Notes: generated by a model not told the origin, from the sequence alone. Numbered from the stretch's first letter, positions 1 to 8,972 are shown. The stretch: 64,000 bases of DNA from Shewanella benthica (GCA_023284085.1 JAKVHY010000016.1:1-64000); one strand, 5' to 3'. Translations and numbers: made by a program.

Positions 1-310
1 ATCAGGGCCAGAGGTTAACCTCATAAACAGGCCGAATATATGGGTGCAATGAACTCTTCTCAAAATTGATATCAAATGTCTTGCAAACGGGATGGGTCCA
101 TATATGCGGCTGCGAGCTTCGGTTTCAGGGATGAAACCGCAGAGCGGCCAGGGACGGCTTCACAGCGTCTCGCAGAAGTATCTGCACATAAGCCCACCGC
201 AGGTGATAGATAAAATTGAAACTACGAAACTCAAACACACTACTCAATACCAAACCCGCCAAATGAAACCACAACAAAAATGTCATCCAGCTTCATTCGA
301 AGCAGCTAAC
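1..310. other. Non-coding left edge
   Basis: I see no convincing gene here. The only long open frame has an unconvincing composition (rich in Ser, Gln, His, Lys), no clear ribosome binding site and no family resemblance. The stretch at about 90-210 has the look of a dispersed intergenic repeat, with the inverted words cggtttcag and ctgaaaccg-like halves close together, but no second copy is visible in this window. Confidence 0.4.
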
Positions 311-1705
311 TTATTGGGGTAACCAAAGCTTCACACAGAGTCCCGCTTCTTCTCGATTATGCAGGCTGATGCGGCCATCGTGGGCCTCTAAAATCTCCCG
401 ACACAGGGGCAAGCCCAGTCCGGTACCCGATTGTTTGGTGGAGTAGAAAGGCAATAATGCCTGCTTGAGCACCTCGGATGACATGCCGCTGCCGGCATCA
501 CAGATGCTAATGAAGATGCCCTTATTGCCACTTGTTCCATCGACTCCATGACTGGGATTAGGATTGGCCTCGGCGATACTCATGGTGATCTTATCGACAG
601 CAGAGCCCGACTCGTGAGCATTCTTCAACAGATTAAGTAGCACCTGCTCCATCTGAATAAGGTCGAAGTAGCCATCACTCTCGGGTAGGTCGCCATCTAA
701 GGTGAACTTATAATGATGACTCAGGTGATCGGTCATCTTCAGCCAATTAACCATAGATTTTTTAGGCAAGGGTAGCTTAGCGAATCTGGCGTAATTGAAG
801 ATAAACTGGCTCAGGTGCTGGGTGCGATCATCTATGGTGTCGAAGATCATCTTGAGTTTGGGATCATTGAGATCTTTGGTGATCATGCGGCCCGAGTTAA
901 CCATGGAAGCTATCGGGGCCACCGAGTTATTGAGCTCATGACTTATAATGCGGATCACCTTCTTCCACACCGCCACCTCTTGTCGATTGAGCTCGTGGGT
1001 CATCTGTTTCAGCAAGAGCAGATGATGAAACTGGCCATTGAGCTTGAAGCGTCCCCGGGACAGATGCCAGGTCTCATCCTCATTCATGGTCTCATCGCTT
1101 GTTCTGCCTTGGCCATCTGTGCCAAATTGGTCATTGGCCGCCAGGGTAAACAGGCCATCTTTGGGATTATTTAGCGCAGTGATGAGTTCGGGGGAACTGC
1201 CTTCGAGCAGCTCATTCAGAGTCAATCCTTCTATACGTACGCCTTGATTGAACAGGTGTCTGGCAGCGTCGTTAGCGTAGATAACCCTCTGTTCATCATC
1301 GAGCAGTATCATCACATTGGGGGAACTTTGGATCACCTTATCGAGTAACAGCTCACGCTGATAGATGAATTGCCGTTCCCGCCTCAGGGTATGTGCAGAT
1401 TCATTGAACAACCGAGCCAGAGCGCGCAGTTGCTCATCTCCTTTCACTGGAATACTGATACTAAAATCATTGTCTTTGAAGTTAAGCAAGCCCACCTCCA
1501 GCGCCATCAAGCTGTCCGCCAGATTACGGGTCATGTAATGGCTCACCGCCCACGCCAACACCAGCGATAACGAGGCGATCAGCACCAGATAGTCCTGACC
1601 CAGCCAGTTAAACAGTAAACCTGCCGAGACTAAGCCCAAGAAACAGGCCAAAACGGAGCCCAGAATCAACTTAGATCTCAGCGTCATTGCAAAATTACCC
1701 ATCAT
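311..1705 (-). CDS. NtrY-like membrane sensor histidine kinase
   Basis: Senses an unknown signal and should phosphorylate the sigma-54 activator encoded just upstream. Two hydrophobic segments lie at about residues 12-32 and 37-56, then a HAMP-like linker (60-108) and a PAS-like region (about 125-235). The H-box is IISHELNNS with His256; the N-box (LLNLLKNAHES) and the glycine-rich lid (GTGLGLPLCREI) are intact. The length of 464 residues is normal for a PAS-HisKA-HATPase protein. It is separated from the regulator by 72 bases and is probably cotranscribed with it. The start is uncertain because two adjacent ATG codons lack a good Shine-Dalgarno; Met7 is an alternative. The signal is unknown, although the neighbouring efflux operon suggests envelope or antimicrobial stress (inference). 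Confidence 0.9.
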   Translation of the reverse strand: MMGNFAMTLRSKLILGSVLACFLGLVSAGLLFNWLGQDYLVLIASLSLVLAWAVSHYMTRNLADSLMALEVGLLNFKDNDFSISIPVKGDEQLRALARLFNESAHTLRRERQFIYQRELLLDKVIQSSPNVMILLDDEQRVIYANDAARHLFNQGVRIEGLTLNELLEGSSPELITALNNPKDGLFTLAANDQFGTDGQGRTSDETMNEDETWHLSRGRFKLNGQFHHLLLLKQMTHELNRQEVAVWKKVIRIISHELNNSVAPIASMVNSGRMITKDLNDPKLKMIFDTIDDRTQHLSQFIFNYARFAKLPLPKKSMVNWLKMTDHLSHHYKFTLDGDLPESDGYFDLIQMEQVLLNLLKNAHESGSAVDKITMSIAEANPNPSHGVDGTSGNKGIFISICDAGSGMSSEVLKQALLPFYSTKQSGTGLGLPLCREILEAHDGRISLHNREEAGLCVKLWLPQ

Positions 1706-1777
1706 AACTACACATATTTGAATCCATTATTAATCGACCCTAGCGTCTCCCGAAATCCCGAGAGATTCGAATCTCAG

Positions 1778-3238
1778 CTACTTATTGATACCAAACTTAT
1801 CCATGCGGCGATACAGGGCCTGCCTGCTGAGTCCCAGAGATTTTGCCACACGGGCTATGACGCCTTTATGCTTGTTTAACTCGGCTTGTATGCTCGCCTT
1901 GTCGATGACGCTAGAACTGGTGCTAGCACTGGCACTAGCAGAGTCTGGCACCCTAAGCGTTTCGGCTAGCGGCTCAATTATTGATTCTGGCTCTGGCTCA
2001 AACTTAGGCTCTGGCATAGAGTCAGACGTTGACTCTGGCTCTAAATCTGGCTCAGATGCTAGAGACTCCGCGCTCAGACCGAAGTCGGCTGCGGTCAGTA
2101 TCTTCGACGGTGCCAAGATCACCGCGCGCTTACAGGCATTTTCCAGTTCCCTGACATTGCCGGGCCAAGTGTGGGCTAGCAGTGTGCTCTGAGTCTGTTT
2201 ATTAAGGGAGAAGTCGGGGCCGATAAAATGACTGACCAGAGGCAGAATATCATCCTGGCGGTGATTGAGGGGAGACAGCTCCAGCTCGATAACATTGAGA
2301 CGATAAAAGAGATCTTCACGAAAACGTCCCTCGCGAATGTCGAGGGCGAGCTCGGCATTGGTGGCGCTGAGCACGCGCACATTAACCTTACGGGTCAGAT
2401 GACTGCCAAGGCGTTCAAATTCACCGGTTTGCAGCACCCGCAACAATTTAATCTGACCCGACAACGACAAATTCCCTATCTCGTCCAGGAATAGTGTGCC
2501 GCCATCGGCCGCCTCGAAACGGCCTATGCGGGTCTTGTTGGCACCGGTAAAAGCACCAGCTTCTGCGCCGAATAGCTCGGCCTCCAACAGGTCCGTGGGC
2601 AAGGCGCCGATATTCACCTTGATAAAAGGCTTATTTTTCAAGGGGGAGTTAGCATGGATAATATCGGCAAGCTTATCTTTACCCGCACCATTGGGGCCGG
2701 TTATCAACACTGACACATCTGAACGAGCGATCTGCAGGGCAAGGTCGACACTGCGCTGCATCGAACCACTCGCGAACACGATTCCACACAGATCCGCATC
2801 CTTGATGGCCACCATACGTTGACTGTCGACACGCTGCAGTTGGGTGTTTTCCCGGGACAGGGTATGCAGTGAAATAAGGTTACTCACGCTATTGAGTAAC
2901 TTGGCATCGTCCCAAGGCTTACCCATATAATCCGCCGCCCCCTCTTTGACCAATTCGACGGCGATATCCAGCTGAGTCCATGCGGTGATCAGCACAATTG
3001 GAAGTTGGGGCTGCAAGCGACGCAGATCATAGAAGAGTGATTTTCCTTCCTCACCCGAGGTGGTGTCCTGAGTGAAGTTCATATCCTGGATCACTAGGGC
3101 AATATCATGGATTTTAACCAACTCCAGAGCCACTTCCGGGGATAAACAGGTGTGGGTCTTATACCCGTGAAGTTCCAACATCAGTGCCAATGCATCACAC
3201 ACGGCCTGGTTATCATCGACAATGAGAATCGTATCCAT
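1778..3238 (-). CDS. NtrC-family sigma-54-dependent response regulator
   Basis: A three-domain transcription activator. The receiver domain (1-120) has Asp8/Asp9 and phospho-acceptor Asp52 in the sequence VIQDMNF. The AAA+ domain has a variant Walker A (GPNGAGKD) and the sigma-54 contact loop GAFTGA. A Pro/Glu/Ser-rich linker (about 390-445) leads to a C-terminal Fis-type helix-turn-helix (VAKSLGLSRQALYRRM). GAFTGA means it should act only with sigma-54 RNA polymerase. The likely target is the adjacent efflux operon, whose upstream region has a sigma-54-like promoter and an array of GTGTCCG half-sites. The linker encoded by simple GAxTCx repeats is longer than usual. The family call is firm; the target is inferred from context. 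Confidence 0.95.
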   Translation of the reverse strand: MDTILIVDDNQAVCDALALMLELHGYKTHTCLSPEVALELVKIHDIALVIQDMNFTQDTTSGEEGKSLFYDLRRLQPQLPIVLITAWTQLDIAVELVKEGAADYMGKPWDDAKLLNSVSNLISLHTLSRENTQLQRVDSQRMVAIKDADLCGIVFASGSMQRSVDLALQIARSDVSVLITGPNGAGKDKLADIIHANSPLKNKPFIKVNIGALPTDLLEAELFGAEAGAFTGANKTRIGRFEAADGGTLFLDEIGNLSLSGQIKLLRVLQTGEFERLGSHLTRKVNVRVLSATNAELALDIREGRFREDLFYRLNVIELELSPLNHRQDDILPLVSHFIGPDFSLNKQTQSTLLAHTWPGNVRELENACKRAVILAPSKILTAADFGLSAESLASEPDLEPESTSDSMPEPKFEPEPESIIEPLAETLRVPDSASASASTSSSVIDKASIQAELNKHKGVIARVAKSLGLSRQALYRRMDKFGINK

Positions 3239-3323
3239 ACTGCTTTTATCATTCTTCTTTTAGTAGTGTAAAGTCGTTTTCGACAAGCGTTTTAGCTCAA
3301 CAAGTTAGGTTCAAACTAACTGA

Positions 3324-3360
3324 AAGCGAAAGAGAATTAAAGGCTAATTCTCTTTCGCTT
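3324..3360. terminator. Perfect 16-bp hairpin, probable terminator
   Basis: Arms at 3324-3339 and 3345-3360 are perfectly complementary around a 5-nt loop. It lies between the end of the last permease gene and the start of the regulator gene, so it probably ends the efflux operon transcript and insulates the two-component genes. There is no strong T-run on either side, so it could instead be a transcript-stabilising hairpin. Confidence 0.6.
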
Positions 3361-3431
3361 ATTTCAGCACTCCCCAAACAGAGGAGCCGATGTTTAAGAT
3401 CCTGCTAAATACACATTAGCTAGAGTGACCG

Positions 3432-4643
3432 CTATACGCTTCGCGTCGCTGTAGCTGGCGAGATACTCGCCGCCTTTCTCGCCGGTAAGATGACCGCGAT
3501 GGTTGTGAGCACCATCAAGCCAGCGATCGTCACTATCGGGTAGATGAGCTCTAGCTTAGGCAAGCTGTATAAGGTCATCAGCTGCTGACCCAGTTGTACC
3601 GCCACCAGCCCACCTATGATGCCGCCCACGATACAGATGATGTAGTTTTCGACTAAAAACAAGCTAATTATATCTCTGCGCTTAGCCCCTAGAGCACGTC
3701 TGGTGCCTATCTGCTTAGTGCGTCGCTCGATATTAAACATCACCATACCGGCCAGCCCTAAGGAAGTGATGAGTAGCAGTAGAATCACCATCATAGACAG
3801 CACAGTCGCCATCAACTCATGATTACGATACACCCTTTTTCTATGCTCGCTGATCAAGGTAAAACCTTCGATAACCCGATTGGGTTGATCTTTATGTAGC
3901 ACTGCCGGAATAGCCTCTTTGAGCTGGGCTAAAGTGCCGACTTCGGCGCGGACTAAGACCTTAGTGAACACGTTCACCAGCCTCACATTCAATATCACAC
4001 TGTTATCCAGATATGAACTGTTGACCCAAGCGCCCTGAAGCTTATCCACCACGCCTATGACCTGCAGCGGCTTATCACCCCAGTCTCCCGCATACATGAT
4101 CTGACCAATGGCAGACTCATCTCCCCACGTCGCCTTGGCAAACGCCTTAGACACTATGGCATGGGTCGCCAGATCCGGACTCCCGGTAAGGATCTCCGTC
4201 TCATAGAAGTTACGTCCCTCGATCAGATCCACACCAAAGGTATTGACCATATGATCATCGCCATAATAGATGGCGGCACTCTCAGTATCCTTAGCCGTTT
4301 TCTCGCTGCTACCTATGGTATAACCGGAGGACCAGCCTCCGCCGCTCAGGGGCACCATGCTGGTCGTGGTAGCGTCTATCACCCCTGGCAATTCACGAAT
4401 GGCTCGCATATCACGCAGACTCTGAGACTCAATGTCGATACTAGAATCGAAGGCATAGAGGCGAAAATCAAACACCTCCTCTTCCACAGTCCCGGATTCA
4501 CGATCCATCAAGGCAAGGCGCTCACCGATGATAAAGCTGGCATTGGCCACGATCGCCACGGAAAGAATAATCTGTATCAGCAATAAAATCGGGCCACTCT
4601 TGCTGCGCATCAAGGTATTGATGATAGGTTTAATGTGTAACAT
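3432..4643 (-). CDS. FtsX/MacB-like ABC transporter permease
   Basis: Inner-membrane permease of a MacAB-type exporter. An N-terminal membrane segment (about 15-35) is followed by a large periplasmic MacB-PCD-like domain and three C-terminal helices of the FtsX fold (about 278-300, 328-350 and 365-390), including the typical RTKQIGTRRALGAKRRDI cytoplasmic loop. An AAGGA ribosome binding site precedes the ATG. It is the last gene of the operon and pairs with the other permease, from which it is 33 bases distant. The two permeases may form a heterodimer (inference from pairing). The substrate cannot be read from sequence; related systems export antimicrobial peptides, macrolides or lipoproteins. 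Confidence 0.92.
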   Translation of the reverse strand: MLHIKPIINTLMRSKSGPILLLIQIILSVAIVANASFIIGERLALMDRESGTVEEEVFDFRLYAFDSSIDIESQSLRDMRAIRELPGVIDATTTSMVPLSGGGWSSGYTIGSSEKTAKDTESAAIYYGDDHMVNTFGVDLIEGRNFYETEILTGSPDLATHAIVSKAFAKATWGDESAIGQIMYAGDWGDKPLQVIGVVDKLQGAWVNSSYLDNSVILNVRLVNVFTKVLVRAEVGTLAQLKEAIPAVLHKDQPNRVIEGFTLISEHRKRVYRNHELMATVLSMMVILLLLITSLGLAGMVMFNIERRTKQIGTRRALGAKRRDIISLFLVENYIICIVGGIIGGLVAVQLGQQLMTLYSLPKLELIYPIVTIAGLMVLTTIAVILPARKAASISPATATRSV

Positions 4644-4676
4644 GTAGAATTCCTTTTACTGATTTCACGGGCAGCC

Positions 4677-5978
4677 TTACTGACTCTTAAGGTGAACGCT
4701 TGGATTCGTAGAGCATATGCGCCAGGCCGGATAAATACCGGCGATTAAGGCGGCGCAGATGGCAATAGTCGGTGCGATTATCCACATGCTTGGATCCAGG
4801 TGAGTCAGAGACTCTTCCAGATCGAAGCGTGCCGACAGCATAGACAATGACCCCCATGCCCAGATTAAGCCCAGTACACCACCACAGAAGCCAATTAAGC
4901 CCACTTCAACCATGTGCTGAGCAAATATCTGATTCCGGCTCGCGCCTATGGCACGGCGAACGCCGACTTCCGGAGCTCGTTTCAAAAATTTAGCCAGCAA
5001 GAGTCCCAACATGTTCACCAGACAGACCAGCAAAAACAGCGCGCTGAGACCGACCAATATCTTATTGTCTTCGGGAACCACTTCGTTAAGATCCAGCCAC
5101 TGAGCAACATTCGAAAGCTGAGCCCCCGCCTCTGGGCTATCGAATCGACCCAAGAGCTGTTGCTGCTCCACATAACGCGTCAACCACTGGGCATATTCAT
5201 CTCGCTGTTTATCGTCGGTCACCTCGGCCCAAAACTGTATCCAATGCATCTCTGAATTAAGGCGATCACTATAGGTATCCATAGATTCTCGCTTCCAGCT
5301 TTGATTATTGCCCCAACTCTGAAACTCTTCGATAGGCGCCAGAGAGAAAGGGATAAACAGCTGAGTGCTATCTTTGAATGCCCCTGTGGTCACATCGTAA
5401 TACTGAGGACTGGGATTCCAGGTCTTAATCACTCCAACAACCTGATAAGGTTTACTGTCTAAGAACAGGGTCTTACCGACACTGTTTTCGCCCGAGAATA
5501 ACTGTTTATTGATCTCTTCGTTGATCACCACCTGATAAGCGGCCTCGGTATCAACACTCTTATCCCAGGCTCCACCATAGAGAAAAGGCACAGAAAACAT
5601 CCCGAAGAAATCGCTATCTGTTACCCGCACAGTCTCTAGCAGAGGAGAAAAATCAGCATCTTCTGTCTGTATTGCTAAACCGGTAACGAACATAGCCGTT
5701 TGACGTACAGGCAGATCACTCTTACGTAAGTTAAATGCATCCTGATAAGTCACTTGAGCATTAAATTCTTTCCAGGCATCCTTGCCCTGACTCCAAAGCT
5801 GCACTGCAATTAACTTATCTGAACGCTCTCCCGCAGGATTGACAGACATAAGCTGATAAACATTCAGAGTCGTTATGGTAGTGCTGATGCCAATAGAGAT
5901 GGCGAACACCATCAACAATGACAACAGAGGCGTCTTCTTAATGCTGCGCCAGGCTAAATCGAGATAATAGAAAAACAT
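4677..5978 (-). CDS. FtsX/MacB-like ABC transporter permease
   Basis: Second permease of the exporter, about 433 residues. It has the family layout of one N-terminal helix, a large periplasmic domain and three C-terminal helices, with the loop RAPEVGVRRAIGASRNQI. I place the start at the ATG preceded by AGGAG with 7-base spacing; the in-frame GTG two codons upstream lies inside that ribosome binding region and is less likely. It ends 33 bases before the next permease gene. Two different permeases per ATPase is common for this branch of the family. Confidence 0.92.
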   Translation of the reverse strand: MFFYYLDLAWRSIKKTPLLSLLMVFAISIGISTTITTLNVYQLMSVNPAGERSDKLIAVQLWSQGKDAWKEFNAQVTYQDAFNLRKSDLPVRQTAMFVTGLAIQTEDADFSPLLETVRVTDSDFFGMFSVPFLYGGAWDKSVDTEAAYQVVINEEINKQLFSGENSVGKTLFLDSKPYQVVGVIKTWNPSPQYYDVTTGAFKDSTQLFIPFSLAPIEEFQSWGNNQSWKRESMDTYSDRLNSEMHWIQFWAEVTDDKQRDEYAQWLTRYVEQQQLLGRFDSPEAGAQLSNVAQWLDLNEVVPEDNKILVGLSALFLLVCLVNMLGLLLAKFLKRAPEVGVRRAIGASRNQIFAQHMVEVGLIGFCGGVLGLIWAWGSLSMLSARFDLEESLTHLDPSMWIIAPTIAICAALIAGIYPAWRICSTNPSVHLKSQ

Positions 5979-5989
5979 GGTCACTCTCC

Positions 5990-6772
5990 TTAGCTTGCGA
6001 CTCGTTGAGTCTGCTTTGAATCATCGCTACTCTTGTCTAAACCAGAAGCCGCACCGGCTACTAGGTGTGGCTTTTCGGCTCCCTGATACCCGCCGCCTTG
6101 ATACATAGTAAAATCACAAACTTGGCCATCGACAATCTGAATATTACGCTGTGCACGGCGCGCAAGCTCAGGATCATGAGTCACCATGATGATAGTCGTG
6201 CCGGCCTTATTGATATCTTCCAACAGCTCCATCACCTGACGCGCCATCATGCTGTCTAAGTTACCCGTCGGCTCATCGGCAAGCAGGAATCTTGGCTCAC
6301 CAGCAAGGGCACGGGCAATCGCCACACGCTGCTGCTGACCACCGGACAGTTGTGATGGCAGATGCTTCATACGTGCTGCCAGGCCCACCTGCTCTAATGC
6401 ATGTTGTACACGACGTTTACGCTCCTTGGCGTTGAAACCACGATAGCGCAGAGGCACCTCAATATTTTCGGCTAAGTTAAGGTCTGGGATTAAGTTAAAA
6501 CCCTGAAAGATGAAGCCTATTTTTTCGTTACGAATCGCGGCGCTCTTGTTATCACTCAAGTTGGAGATATTAACGCCATCGAGGAAGTAGTCTCCGTGGG
6601 TGAAGCCTTCAAGCAGACCAGCTATATTGAGGAAAGTGGTCTTGCCTGAGCCCGAGGGGCCTGTGACCGCCACAAATTCACCTTCTTTTACTTCGAGATT
6701 AAAATCTCGTAGCGCATGAGTCTCTACTAAGTCTGTTTTAAATACTTTACTGATGCTTTTCATCGATAACAT
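5990..6772 (-). CDS. MacB/LolD-type ABC transporter ATP-binding protein
   Basis: ATPase that powers the two FtsX permeases. It has Walker A GPSGSGKTT, the signature LSGGQQQRVAIARAL, Walker B FLLADEPTGNLD and the switch His in VTHD. I place the start at the Met that follows AGGGA; the upstream in-frame ATG lies against the REP-like element at 6816-6874 and has no ribosome binding site. A C-terminal extension of about 35 residues past the usual domain end is rich in Ser, Asp and Gly and has no clear function. It ends 11 bases before the first permease. Confidence 0.95.
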   Translation of the reverse strand: MLSMKSISKVFKTDLVETHALRDFNLEVKEGEFVAVTGPSGSGKTTFLNIAGLLEGFTHGDYFLDGVNISNLSDNKSAAIRNEKIGFIFQGFNLIPDLNLAENIEVPLRYRGFNAKERKRRVQHALEQVGLAARMKHLPSQLSGGQQQRVAIARALAGEPRFLLADEPTGNLDSMMARQVMELLEDINKAGTTIIMVTHDPELARRAQRNIQIVDGQVCDFTMYQGGGYQGAEKPHLVAGAASGLDKSSDDSKQTQRVAS

Positions 6773-6815
6773 TTTAATATTCCCTGTTTTATCGTTTAAT
6801 TCTTTATGTTTCATT

Positions 6816-6874
6816 GTAGGAGCCGCTTTAGCCGCAATGCTCTTCGCCTCTCCCGGAGAAAGCCGGTCCTACGG
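6816..6874. repeat. REP-like inverted doublet
   Basis: GTAGGAGCCGCTTTAGCCGC is followed after about 20 bases by an inverted partner ending CCGGTCCTAC. The same core (CGCGGCTnAAGCCGCTCCTAC) recurs at 20562-20586 and 21876-21900. It resembles the GTAGGAGCGGC... REP family known from other gammaproteobacteria and sits inside the efflux operon, between the small membrane protein gene and the ATPase gene. Confidence 0.65.
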
Positions 6875-6876
6875 AT

Positions 6877-7272
6877 TTAATCCAAGGCACACTCGATAAT
6901 TCCTATGACAAATTTCTGCGTGAAATTGCCTATGTCGGTGAAGATATTCGCTATATCTGAGTCAATAGTTAAGCCAGCACTTAAAGCAGAGCCTAAACCG
7001 GAGCCCAGGTCTGTATTTAGACCTGTAGTGACATTTGATACTTCAGTGAATACCGGCGTAAGAGGTGTAACAGGCGTCGTCATCTCTAACACGTTAAGGC
7101 CAAATACATACCAATCGCCGATGCTCTGAGTCGATACCTGAACGGCAACCAGCAGAAGCAATAATGCCGACACTGTGATCACTCTCTGTATGTTTAAGGC
7201 TGCTAAGAATCCGAAAGTTATATTCCCGCTGAGGGCTCTTGGTAAATGACTATGCTCAATTAATTTATTCAT
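6877..7272 (-). CDS. Small membrane protein of unknown function in efflux operon
   Basis: I do not recognise this 131-residue protein. It has one clear hydrophobic segment (about 31-48, VITVSALLLLLVAVQV) and a C-terminal part rich in Thr, Ser, Gly and Asp with a second weakly hydrophobic end (FVIGIIECALD). A strong AGGAG ribosome binding site at ideal spacing and a 10-base gap after the adaptor gene make it a real operon member. It could be an accessory subunit of the exporter or a secreted or exported substrate with a hydrophobic anchor; neither is shown by the sequence. Confidence 0.75.
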   Translation of the reverse strand: MNKLIEHSHLPRALSGNITFGFLAALNIQRVITVSALLLLLVAVQVSTQSIGDWYVFGLNVLEMTTPVTPLTPVFTEVSNVTTGLNTDLGSGLGSALSAGLTIDSDIANIFTDIGNFTQKFVIGIIECALD

Positions 7273-7282
7273 CTTGCTCTCC

Positions 7283-8548
7283 TTAGCGTACTAACACTTG
7301 CTCTGCTTTGTTAAATGGCTGGATACTGGAAATCACCCAGACATCCCCCGCCTTGCCGCCTTGCAATACTTCGATATGACTCATGCTGCGGGCCCCCAAC
7401 TGAATATCTGCTTGCTCTGCGATATCGCCATTCATGGCATAGACTTCTCTGCCGCCACCGGTTGAGACAAATGCACCGCGCTTCACCATCAAGACATTAG
7501 GTCTGTTTTCTAATAGCACCCTAGCCGACAGACGCTGGTTCTGACGCAGATGCAAACGCTCGTCTTGCTCAAACCTGACACGAGCGCTAACTTCACGATT
7601 TCTCACCTCGGGTGAGATAGATGACAGCTCGCCAATCAGGGTCAGCTCGCCGAAACTCAGTTCCACCGCCATGCCTAGTCCTAACTCGTCGGCATAGGAC
7701 TCAGGTACCGCTAGCTCTGCTTCGAAGGCACTTAAATCAACCACTGTGAGTATGGGTTGGCTCTGACCGATACGGGCTTTTTGCTCCGTTAACCAGTTAC
7801 CTATGATGCCGCCAACGGGCGCCTTGATATTTAGTGCGCCGACCTGACGTTCAAGCTCGCTGACCACTAACTTCTGACGATTCACTTCTGACGCCTTATT
7901 CTTTATCTCGAAGGCCAGGGTGTCTCGCATCAGCTCAGCATCCTGCTTAGCATGAGCGGACAACAACTTGGCCTTATGCAGGTCATCCTTGCCCTTCTCG
8001 AAATCAATTTGGGAGATGAGTTTATTTTGGATTAGCTCATCACCGCGGCGACTCTCTCTGTCCGCCGCCTCCAGGTCGACCTTGGCCATATCTAAAGTTT
8101 GCAGTGCTTTAAGTTGCTCGCGGCGGGCATCGAGACGAGCTCTCTCTAGTGCGCTCAGCATGCCTTCTAACAAGGCTTCTTGTTGTTTAAGGCTGTTGGT
8201 CAATTTGTGACTCTCGATAGTGGCCACCACATCACCCAATTCGACTCTGTCACCAGGCTTTGCCAGCAGCGTCACTGTGCCTTGGTCTGTGCTGTAGAGG
8301 ATGGGCGCGTTAGCCGCGACAATTTTACCTGTTGTGGCTATGTCTCGAGTCAGGGTGCCTTGCTCTAAGGTGGCAAATCTCAGTTCACTGCGTTTAATCG
8401 ACTCGCTCACCTGACTGCCGCCAACACTGGACCAAACCAGACCCGAAACCAAAAGCACTGCTGCCCCGGCCACTAAAGGCCACTTTAATTTCTTGCCCAT
8501 GTTTGGCTGAATCTCTGTGTCCTGTCCGCTGGTATCCTGAATCATCAT
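7283..8548 (-). CDS. HlyD/MacA-family periplasmic adaptor protein
   Basis: Membrane-fusion subunit that should bridge the inner-membrane permeases to an outer-membrane channel such as TolC. A membrane anchor lies near the N terminus (WPLVAGAAVLLVSGLVW), then a lipoyl-like half motif, a long alpha-helical hairpin (coiled coil around residues 110-230), a second lipoyl half (IKAPVGGIIGNWL) and beta-barrel domains. I place the start at the second of two usable starts, an ATG behind AGGG; an in-frame GTG 33 bases upstream has no convincing ribosome binding site. First gene of the operon, about 70 bases from the sigma-54-like promoter. Confidence 0.93.
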   Translation of the reverse strand: MMIQDTSGQDTEIQPNMGKKLKWPLVAGAAVLLVSGLVWSSVGGSQVSESIKRSELRFATLEQGTLTRDIATTGKIVAANAPILYSTDQGTVTLLAKPGDRVELGDVVATIESHKLTNSLKQQEALLEGMLSALERARLDARREQLKALQTLDMAKVDLEAADRESRRGDELIQNKLISQIDFEKGKDDLHKAKLLSAHAKQDAELMRDTLAFEIKNKASEVNRQKLVVSELERQVGALNIKAPVGGIIGNWLTEQKARIGQSQPILTVVDLSAFEAELAVPESYADELGLGMAVELSFGELTLIGELSSISPEVRNREVSARVRFEQDERLHLRQNQRLSARVLLENRPNVLMVKRGAFVSTGGGREVYAMNGDIAEQADIQLGARSMSHIEVLQGGKAGDVWVISSIQPFNKAEQVLVR

Positions 8549-8619
8549 CTTGTCCCTGTCCGCTTGTGAGTGCTGTATCACTATCTTTCAATTAATCAAT
8601 CTTGCAGTGACTTACTATA

Positions 8620-8635
8620 TACAAGGAGTGTGCCA
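8620..8635 (-). promoter_or_regulatory. Sigma-54-like promoter of the efflux operon
   Basis: Read on the minus strand this is TGGCAC-ACTCC-TTGTA, close to the -24/-12 consensus TGGCAC-N5-TTGCA, with the GG at -24 intact and one change at -12 (TTGT for TTGC). It lies about 72 bases before the chosen start of the adaptor gene and downstream of the GTGTCCG array. The neighbouring gene for a sigma-54 activator makes this more than a chance match. Confidence 0.75.
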
Positions 8636-8697
8636 GAAACAGACATTAGATAATATTCAATGGCTTAGAGTAAATAACAAGAAGTTAGACGCTAAAA

Positions 8698-8823
8698 GTG
8701 TCCGCGGACACATAGAAAAAGTGTCCGATTTTCTGCTCATTTGAGCAGCATGTGTCCGATCATTTACTCAAATGGGCATTATTTGTGTCCGATTTGTTAG
8801 CGGACACATAAACACCTTGTCCG
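8698..8823. promoter_or_regulatory. Array of GTGTCCG half-sites, probable enhancer
   Basis: A perfect 14-bp palindrome GTGTCCGCGGACAC lies at 8698-8711. Further GTGTCCG words begin at 8721, 8752 and 8785; the last is paired with CGGACAC at 8801-8807, and a weaker TTGTCCG follows at 8817. A separate hairpin CTGCTCA-TT-TGAGCAG occupies 8733-8748. The array sits 60-190 bp upstream of the -24 element, where NtrC-family activators bind. I infer it is the binding region for the regulator encoded nearby. It also lies upstream of the divergent RND operon. Confidence 0.75.
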
Positions 8824-8908
8824 TTAACTGAATTTTAAGTCACTCATCGCAGCCAGTCCCCTCTGTCTATTACAAAGCACATCGAGCAGTCCATCGCATT
8901 TTTCTAAT

Positions 8909-8972
8909 AAACTGATTGCAAGCTGGAGAAAAGTCCATTAGAATTTTCTCATAAACTCTTATCAATCAGTTT
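8909..8972 (+). promoter_or_regulatory. RND operon promoter flanked by 10-bp inverted repeat
   Basis: A sigma-70-like promoter is visible as TTGCAA (8916-8921), 17-bp spacer, TAGAAT (8939-8944). It is bracketed by perfect inverted arms AAACTGATTG (8909-8918) and CAATCAGTTT (8963-8972). Such arms around a core promoter suggest a dimeric repressor or looping site; no regulator gene for it is adjacent. Confidence 0.5.

Noticed and set aside
92..322. 76-codon plus-strand frame at the left edge
   Set aside because: No ribosome binding site, low-complexity composition, overlaps the end of the kinase gene on the other strand, and no family likeness.
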